Of a stretch of 64,000 nucleotides of DNA, positions 57,855 to 64,000 are shown in pieces. The DNA is from Clostridiales bacterium (GTDB lineage Bacteria > Bacillota > Clostridia > Christensenellales > Pumilibacteraceae). The translations under genes were made by a program, and so were the position numbers. The notes under the pieces were generated by a model, which saw nothing but the letters and a program-made list of their open reading frames with translations, did no database searches and was not told where the DNA came from. The stretch spans positions 1 to 64,000 of the forward strand of contig JAFLVE010000015.1 of NCBI GenBank assembly GCA_022511445.1. The letters run 5' to 3'. Position 1 is the first letter of the stretch, and the number at the start of each line of letters is the position of its first letter.

Positions 57855-59789
57855 ATGAAAGTCACACTTAAAGACGGAAGCGTAATCGAAGCCGCGGACA
57901 AATCGACCGCGGGCGACATTGCAAAAAGCATTAGCGAGGGGCTTTACCGCAACGCGCTTATCGCGCGCGTAAACGGTGAGCTTGTCGAGCTCAACAGACC
58001 TATCGAGGGCGATTGTACGCTCGAAATCCTTACCTACAAGGACGAGGACGGAAAGCTTGCGTACCGTCACACCGCCGCGCACATACTCGCGCAGGCGATT
58101 AAAAACGTATACCCCGCGGCACAGCTTGCAATAGGCCCCGCGACGGGCGTAGGGTTCTATTACGATATCGACATGCCGTTTTCGGTGACGATGGACGACC
58201 TTGTAGCCGTCGAGAACGAGATGAAAGAGATTATCGCCGCAGATTTTCCCATCGAGCGGCTTGTAGTTACGCGCAAAGCCGCCATGGCGCAGATGCAGGG
58301 ATTTAACGAGGTGTACAAAATGCAGCTTATAGAGGAGCTGCCCAAGCGTACGCCCATAACGTTCTACCGTCAGGGCAATTTCGTCGACCTTTGCCGCGGA
58401 CCGCACCTTGCGAGCACCGGCAAGGTAAAGCACATAAAGCTTATTCAAATCGCGGGCGCGTACTGGAAGGGCGACGAGCATAACAAAATGCTCACCCGTA
58501 TTTACGGCGTAGCGTTCGAGAAAAAAGCGGAGCTCGACGAGTACCTTACCAAGCTCGAAGAGGCGAAAAAGCGCGACCACAACAAGCTGGGCAGAGACCT
58601 GGAGCTTTTCATGACCGAGGAGCACATCGGTCAGGGCTTGCCGCTTCTTATGCCCAAGGGCGCGAAGATTATGCAGACCATGCAGCGCTTTGTCGAGGAC
58701 GAGGAGGCGCGCCGCGGCTACATGCTTACCAAAACGCCGTACATGGCAAAGAGCGATCTTTACAAGATAAGCGGGCATTGGGACCATTACCGCGACAAGA
58801 TGTTTATAATAGGCGACGAGGTTATGGACGACAACGTTATGGCGCTCCGCCCGATGACCTGTCCGTTCCAGTACATGATATACAAAAACGGACTGAAAAG
58901 CTACCGCGATTTGCCTTGCCGATATAACGAGACGAGTACGCTGTTCCGCAAGGAGTCGAGCGGGGAGATGCACGGACTTATCCGCATAAGCCAATTCACG
59001 CTCGCCGAAGGACATATTATCTGCACGCCGTCCCAGCTTGAAGAGGAGTTTAAAGGCTGCGTCGAGCTATGCAACTTTATGCTCGATACTTTGGGGCTTC
59101 GCGAGGACGTTTCGTACCGCTTCTCTCGCTGGGACCCCAAGGACCGCGATAAGTATATTTACGAGCCGGCAAAGTGGAAAGCCGCCGAGGAGCAGATGAA
59201 AAAAATCCTCGACGACATCGGACTCGAATACACCGAGGCGGCGGGCGAGGCGGCGTTCTACGGTCCCAAGCTCGATATTCAAATCAAAAACGTATACGGC
59301 AAAGAGGATACGCTTCTTACCATTCAGGTCGACATGTTCCTTGCCGAAAACTTCGATATGACGTATATCGACGAGAACGGCGAAAAACAACGCCCGTATA
59401 TTATCCACCGCAGCTCTATCGGTTGCTACGAGCGCACTCTCGCGCTGTTGATAGAAAAGTACGGCGGAAACTTCCCGCTGTGGCTTGCGCCCGAACAGGT
59501 GCGCGTGCTGTCGCTTACAGAGCGCACCGCGGAAAAGTGCGCGGAAATTTGCAAGGAGCTTTGTTCGCGCGGCATACTCGCAACGGTTGACGTTCGCAAC
59601 GAAAAAATCGGGTACAAGATACGCGAGGCGCAGCTCGAAAAGGTGCCGTACATGCTTATAATAGGCGACAAGGAAGCGGAAAAGAACGTTGTGTCCGTCC
59701 GTCACCGCAACGACGACCTCGGTCAAAAGAGCTTCGACGATTTCTATAAGCTTATCCGCGAAGAGATTGACACGAAGAAGATTAATTAA
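57855..59789 (+). CDS. thrS: threonyl-tRNA synthetase
   Basis: TGS domain, RHTAAHILAQAIKNVYP, MTCPFQYMIYKNGLKSYRDLPCRYNETSTLFRKESSGEMHGLIRISQFTLAEGHI. Confidence 0.98.
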   Translation: MKVTLKDGSVIEAADKSTAGDIAKSISEGLYRNALIARVNGELVELNRPIEGDCTLEILTYKDEDGKLAYRHTAAHILAQAIKNVYPAAQLAIGPATGVGFYYDIDMPFSVTMDDLVAVENEMKEIIAADFPIERLVVTRKAAMAQMQGFNEVYKMQLIEELPKRTPITFYRQGNFVDLCRGPHLASTGKVKHIKLIQIAGAYWKGDEHNKMLTRIYGVAFEKKAELDEYLTKLEEAKKRDHNKLGRDLELFMTEEHIGQGLPLLMPKGAKIMQTMQRFVEDEEARRGYMLTKTPYMAKSDLYKISGHWDHYRDKMFIIGDEVMDDNVMALRPMTCPFQYMIYKNGLKSYRDLPCRYNETSTLFRKESSGEMHGLIRISQFTLAEGHIICTPSQLEEEFKGCVELCNFMLDTLGLREDVSYRFSRWDPKDRDKYIYEPAKWKAAEEQMKKILDDIGLEYTEAAGEAAFYGPKLDIQIKNVYGKEDTLLTIQVDMFLAENFDMTYIDENGEKQRPYIIHRSSIGCYERTLALLIEKYGGNFPLWLAPEQVRVLSLTERTAEKCAEICKELCSRGILATVDVRNEKIGYKIREAQLEKVPYMLIIGDKEAEKNVVSVRHRNDDLGQKSFDDFYKLIREEIDTKKIN

Positions 59790-59834
59790 TAGATAAAATA
59801 AAATAATTAGCCGCTTCGGCGGCACTACCAGGCT

Positions 59835-59906
59835 AAGGCTTGGATTCATATCGTGTGTAAACCGCATATATTTGTTTGAGGTTACACCCAACATACGCCA
59901 AGCCTT
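59835..59906. other. nested long inverted repeat
   Basis: AAGGCTTGG/CCAAGCCTT enclosing GTGTAAACC/GGTTACAC. Confidence 0.5.
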
Positions 59907-59925
59907 CGGCTTGTATTACTAAATA

Positions 59926-59964
59926 AAAATCCTCTTGAAGCTTGTATGCTTACAAGAGGATTTT
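59926..59964. terminator. bidirectional terminator between convergent genes
   Basis: AAAATCCTCTTG/CAAGAGGATTTT. Confidence 0.75.
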
Positions 59965-60405
59965 CTATTTTTCCGGTTGATAGTCGATGTATTCGTACTT
60001 GTTGTAGTTAGTCAGTATAAGATATAAAAACGCGGTGCCGAGAAATTGAAGCGTGTCGTCGACTTTGCCGAACTCGGGCATCTTGATGCTTTCGCCGCGA
60101 AGCTCGTATTCGATAGGCGGGGGAGCGTAGTAGGTGTTGTACGTTTCGTGCATGGGCGTTTTGAGCGATTTTACCGCACTCTGAATTTCCGCAATTGCAC
60201 GTTCAATCTCGATGTCCGCACACCTTGCGACAAGCTCGTGCACCTCTTGTATATCCCAAGCGCCGTGCGAGATAAGGATAACCGTGTTTCTTATCAGCCT
60301 GTACGAAAGGGAAGCCCTGTCAAAGCCGTACCGAGCCAAAAACAAATCGGCAAGCAGGTTGATTTCTTGATCGTTAAGGAGTATGTCCGCTTTTGTAATA
60401 GTCAT
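59965..60405 (-). CDS. small protein of unknown function downstream of a tyrosine recombinase
   Basis: 146 aa; 6-nt gap to the recombinase gene. Confidence 0.65.
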   Translation of the reverse strand: MTITKADILLNDQEINLLADLFLARYGFDRASLSYRLIRNTVILISHGAWDIQEVHELVARCADIEIERAIAEIQSAVKSLKTPMHETYNTYYAPPPIEYELRGESIKMPEFGKVDDTLQFLGTAFLYLILTNYNKYEYIDYQPEK

Positions 60406-60411
60406 GACCGT

Positions 60412-61494
60412 TTACTCGTCTTCGCCGTCGTCATCCGGCTTGTCGCGGAGCTTTACTTTGTTTACGACGTCGCGGCGAATGTCGTCGCTCATCGCGGCGT
60501 AGTGCTTGCGCGTCGTGTTTACGTCCTTGTGTCCGAGCACGTCGGCAACTATAAAAATGTCGTGTGTTTCGTGATATAGATTGGTGCCGTACGTGCTTCT
60601 AAGCTTGTGCGGAGTAATTCGCTTGAACGGGGTAATAATCTTAGCGTATTTTTTCACCATAAGCTCGACGGCGCGCGGGGTTATTCTTGTCCCTTTTATG
60701 GAAAGGAAAAGAGCGTCGGTATCCTTTATTCTCTTTCCGAACGGCGTTTTTTCAAGCGCCTGTTCTTCGAGCCAAGACAAATACCGTTTAAGCGCGCTCG
60801 CAACCTCGTCCGAAAAATACAGTATCGAGGTGCTGCCGCCTTTTCTCGTTACGACAAAGCTGTTGTCCTCGAAGTTTACGTCGTTGCGGTTTAGACCGAC
60901 GCATTCGCTTATACGAATACCCGTGCCGAGAAAGAGGGAGAGCATGGCCTCGTCGCGTATAGCCGTTAGGTCGTGAAAGCTCTTTTGCCTGCCCGAAAGC
61001 CCGTCGCCCGATTCCGCCTCGTCGAGAATGTCCACAACCTCGTTGACGTCGAGCCTGATAATAGGCTTGCTGTGTATCTTGGGCGTGTCGACCTTGGTCA
61101 TAATGTCGTTTTCGAGCTTTTCTTTTTTATAGAAGTATTTGAACAGCGCGCGGAGCGACGAAACCTTACGCTCCTTGGCATGGTCCTTGCAAGAATGCTT
61201 TTTTCCGTCGAGCGTGTATGACGATAGGTAGTCGATAAACGCTTCTATGTCGGTAGGGGTGAGCTCGGCAATGTGCTTTAGAGTCAAATCGGTAATATCT
61301 ATCGTTCTAAACCGCTTTTTTATAAGATAGTCGCAAAAGACCCGAATATCCCTTAGATATCCGAGTCTTGTAAGCGGCATTGTTCGCATCGATATTCCCA
61401 CGTTGAATTCCCTTGCAAAAGAGGGGAGAATATCGAGAATTTCGTCAATAGTCGCGAGCGTTTTTTCGTTTCTTTCGTCGAAGTAGGAGCCCAT
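60412..61494 (-). CDS. tyrosine recombinase/integrase (XerC/D-like)
   Basis: LFLGTGIRISECVGLNRNDVNF; TPHKLRSTYGTNLYHETHDIFIVADVLGHKDVNTTRKHYA. Confidence 0.93.
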   Translation of the reverse strand: MGSYFDERNEKTLATIDEILDILPSFAREFNVGISMRTMPLTRLGYLRDIRVFCDYLIKKRFRTIDITDLTLKHIAELTPTDIEAFIDYLSSYTLDGKKHSCKDHAKERKVSSLRALFKYFYKKEKLENDIMTKVDTPKIHSKPIIRLDVNEVVDILDEAESGDGLSGRQKSFHDLTAIRDEAMLSLFLGTGIRISECVGLNRNDVNFEDNSFVVTRKGGSTSILYFSDEVASALKRYLSWLEEQALEKTPFGKRIKDTDALFLSIKGTRITPRAVELMVKKYAKIITPFKRITPHKLRSTYGTNLYHETHDIFIVADVLGHKDVNTTRKHYAAMSDDIRRDVVNKVKLRDKPDDDGEDE

Positions 61495-61495
61495 T

Positions 61496-63160
61496 TTATT
61501 CTACGGCGTAGCGTCCCGAATTGAGTAGCGTCATGAATATGACTTCGCTTATGGGTATAAACAGCGCGTACACGGCGGGGATAACGAGCGAGGGGATATG
61601 CCGAATATCGAAGCTCGTCGGCATTTTGAGCATAAGGTTGACCGCGTAGATGATAACGAATACTTGAAGCATAATCACGATTCGTATTATTATCGACGCG
61701 CGGAAGTTTACGTTAATGCGTTTGCGCTTGTCCGAATCGGTCAGATATATGATAATCGCCGCGATAAGCATGATGAGCGGGAGAAGCCCCGTGATTATAT
61801 ACATCCAAGCGTCGTAGGGCAGATGCATATTGAGCCCCATATAGAACGTAAAGAACAGAGTCAGTCCGAGTATAAACATCATAGCGCACATGGTAAGATA
61901 GTGCGTCATCATAAGGCGGTTGGAGTAGTAATAATACTTCCTGTTATATACCCGCGCGGAATCGTTATGGTCGCGGACCTGCACGTCATTGCCAAGCTCC
62001 GCTACCGATTGCGCCACAGAGCCGAGACGGCGTTCCTCGCGCCTGTCGTCGTCGGCAGTAACTGCCGCCGCCTGTTCCGGCGACGAGGCTACCGAGCTGT
62101 CGGAGCGCTCTATAAGATCGGAGAGAATGTCGCGGTATGCACGGCTTGCGAGACTTTCGCCGTCGTCAGAGTCGGAAGGAAGACGTTCCGTGCGCTCGGC
62201 GGGAACCGCGGGGGGCGGTACCGGCGCGGGAGAGGTAGGGGGCGTTGCCGCGGGAACTGCGGCGGTACGCTCCGCGTATTCGGGCGCGGGCTCGAACGGA
62301 GCGCGGCTGCGGGCGGAGGAATAACTCTCGTTGCCCGTGTACGTGCTTGCAAGCCTGCTTATTATCTCTTGGGGATCGGATGTCGTCGGTACGACGGGCG
62401 CGGGTCTATAAGCGGGCTCGCTTACCGTCGGCGCCTCTTCAGGCTCCGGCTCGACGGCGCTCGACATTTCGTCCTCTTGCTCTTCTTCGGTAAGAGACGT
62501 GTCCGTCAGGCTGTCAAAAAAGCTTTGTTGCGTGTATTCGTCGCCTTGGGTTTCAGATTCCGAAACGTCATCCGTTTGATCTTCGGTCTCGACGGGGGAG
62601 ACGGTTTCTTCCTCTTCGTTAGGGACCGTCTCTGTTTGCGGAGCTCCGTCCGCCGCCACCGTAAACGGTCTTGAATAGTCAAAGTACGAGGGGTCGAATT
62701 GCTCCTCGGTGATTACGGGTTGGATTTCTTCCGCTTCGGGTTTCTTGCGCGGCTTGGAAGGGCGTTTGCGCTTGGGCACGGAGTAATCGTCTTCCTCCAC
62801 GTCCGAAAAGTCGTCGACGGGGAGCATTGCGTCGTCGTCCGAAATGAGCCCGTCGAACAAATCGCGCGTGCGCTCGTACTCGTCGCGGTATTTTATAAAC
62901 ACCGCGCGGCCGCTTTCCGTAAGAGTGTAATATTTCCGTCTGCCGCCGCCCGATTCCGAGCCGTCCCAGTACGATTTGATAAATCCTTGCTTTTCGAGCC
63001 TTTTGAGGCATGCGTAAAGCGTGGGCTGCTTAATTTCCCACTGACCGCCGCTGCGGGCGTTGATCTGTTTAATCAAGTCGTAGCCGTAACGGTCGCCGTC
63101 GTACAAAACCTTGAGTATAAGCGTATCGACGTTACCGCGAATCAAGTCGCTTTCAGCCAT
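61496..63160 (-). CDS. PadR-family regulator fused via a long acidic/Pro-rich linker to about four C-terminal TM helices
   Basis: NVDTLILKVLYDGDRYGYDLIKQINARSGGQWEIKQPTLYACLKRLEKQGFIKSYWDGSESGGGRRKYYTLTESGRA...; hydrophobic C-terminus MFILGLTLFFTFYMGL... Confidence 0.88.
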   Translation of the reverse strand: MAESDLIRGNVDTLILKVLYDGDRYGYDLIKQINARSGGQWEIKQPTLYACLKRLEKQGFIKSYWDGSESGGGRRKYYTLTESGRAVFIKYRDEYERTRDLFDGLISDDDAMLPVDDFSDVEEDDYSVPKRKRPSKPRKKPEAEEIQPVITEEQFDPSYFDYSRPFTVAADGAPQTETVPNEEEETVSPVETEDQTDDVSESETQGDEYTQQSFFDSLTDTSLTEEEQEDEMSSAVEPEPEEAPTVSEPAYRPAPVVPTTSDPQEIISRLASTYTGNESYSSARSRAPFEPAPEYAERTAAVPAATPPTSPAPVPPPAVPAERTERLPSDSDDGESLASRAYRDILSDLIERSDSSVASSPEQAAAVTADDDRREERRLGSVAQSVAELGNDVQVRDHNDSARVYNRKYYYYSNRLMMTHYLTMCAMMFILGLTLFFTFYMGLNMHLPYDAWMYIITGLLPLIMLIAAIIIYLTDSDKRKRINVNFRASIIIRIVIMLQVFVIIYAVNLMLKMPTSFDIRHIPSLVIPAVYALFIPISEVIFMTLLNSGRYAVE

Positions 63161-63363
63161 TCTTTCGCCTCCGTATACATTATATATCATATTTTATACG
63201 CTGTCAATATTTTTTGAGCGTTAGCGGTAAATAAATGTGTTGAGGCGTAGATAGTCGTGTCTTTTTGTGTCGACGCGAGGAGCGGAGAAAGGCGAGGTAA
63301 TAACTAAGAGGTGGGTATTCGTGATATTAAAAATAAAAAAGTATTAAATATAAGATAAATCTA

Positions 63364-63433
63364 TTGACAAATTGTGAACAATATGTTAACATTTACCTGT
63401 ATAACTATATATTTGTGAACAAATTGTGAACAA
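63364..63433 (+). promoter_or_regulatory. promoter with three TTGTGAACAA sites
   Basis: TTGACA 63364-63369, TAACAT 63387-63392 (17-bp spacer); TTGTGAACAA at 63372, 63413, 63424. Confidence 0.65.
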
Positions 63434-63460
63434 ATTCGGCTGTCTCGAAAGGAGTTGAAT

Positions 63461-64000
63461 ATGGGAAACGAACCTAAAAAATTAAGCTCTAAAGGAAAAC
63501 GCGTTCTTATTTTGTGCGCGAGCATTTTTGTCGCTCTTGCGCTTATAGTAACGTGCGTATTATGGTTTACGCCCGAAAACGGTTTGCATATAAACGGGGT
63601 GGAGGGAGAGACGCACAAGTCCCAAACCTACACCGATTCGACGTTGAACTTTGCAAACGGCACGAACAGGCTCTATGCAGGTGACGTATTAAACTATAAC
63701 TACAGCGGCACGTATAAATCGGTAACGCTCCCTAAGGGAACTTTCACCATTACGGTTTACGGCGCGCAGGGTAACGGCGGCGGTACCGGCGGCGCAGGCG
63801 GTCAAGGCGGCTGGGCAAAAGGTAACTACACAATTACTGCGGCAAGCGCCGTGCTATATATTTACGTCGGCGGCCAGGGCGGTTATAACGGCGGTGGCGG
63901 CGGCGGTACCGGCAGAAAAAGCAACAGCGGCGGCAACGGCGGCGGCGCTACGGATATAAGAGTAGGCGGCACCGCGCTTGGTAACAGAATCATTGTTGCC
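63461..64000 (+). CDS. glycine-rich surface protein with N-terminal TM anchor (truncated by window end)
   Basis: open frame MGNEPKKLSSKGKRVLILCASIFVALALIVTCVLWF...FTITVYGAQGNGGGTGGAGGQGGWAKG...; SD aaaggag. Confidence 0.85.
   Translation, partial: MGNEPKKLSSKGKRVLILCASIFVALALIVTCVLWFTPENGLHINGVEGETHKSQTYTDSTLNFANGTNRLYAGDVLNYNYSGTYKSVTLPKGTFTITVYGAQGNGGGTGGAGGQGGWAKGNYTITAASAVLYIYVGGQGGYNGGGGGGTGRKSNSGGNGGGATDIRVGGTALGNRIIVA

Noticed and set aside
63364-63395. dif/Xer recombination site next to the recombinase operon
   Set aside because: ATATGTTAACA partly resembles one dif arm, but no matching left arm is found at the right spacing, and the promoter/operator reading is stronger.

Overview
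This 64 kb window looks like chromosome from a spore-forming, low-GC-lineage Firmicutes/Clostridia-type bacterium at moderate GC. Taxonomy is inferred from gene content only. Recognisable housekeeping blocks are: nifJ/PFOR; dgt; gatCAB-icd; a three-gene gerA-type germinant receptor operon; rpsU; argG/argH; rpsO-pnp-ylxY-like-M16 protease-dut-ftsK/spoIIIE-rimO-pgsA-cinA-recA-ruvAB-queA-tgt-ruvC; proC-rnhA; and T-box-thrS. Accessory content lies mainly in four places. (i) 35.5-36.5 kb holds a 129-bp direct repeat plus a RelB/YafQ-type toxin-antitoxin pair between queA and tgt. (ii) 39-55 kb holds an operator-flanked XRE gene, a LytTR response regulator that has lost its phospho-acceptor Asp, two membrane-anchored GH3 enzymes that share a zinc-ribbon tail, a lipoprotein built of four divergent modules, a CotH lipoprotein with duplicated Cys-rich motifs, and a GH5 lipoprotein. 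(iii) 60-64 kb holds a tightly packed operon of a membrane-anchored PadR regulator, a tyrosine recombinase and a small protein, divergent from a glycine-rich surface protein. (iv) Several hairpin-rich intergenic elements are present. My best candidate for an undescribed system is the 39.5-55 kb GH3/zinc-ribbon/repeat-lipoprotein/CotH/GH5 locus with its atypical regulator. The PadR-TM/recombinase operon is the second candidate. All homology calls are from reading the translations; no database search was run.
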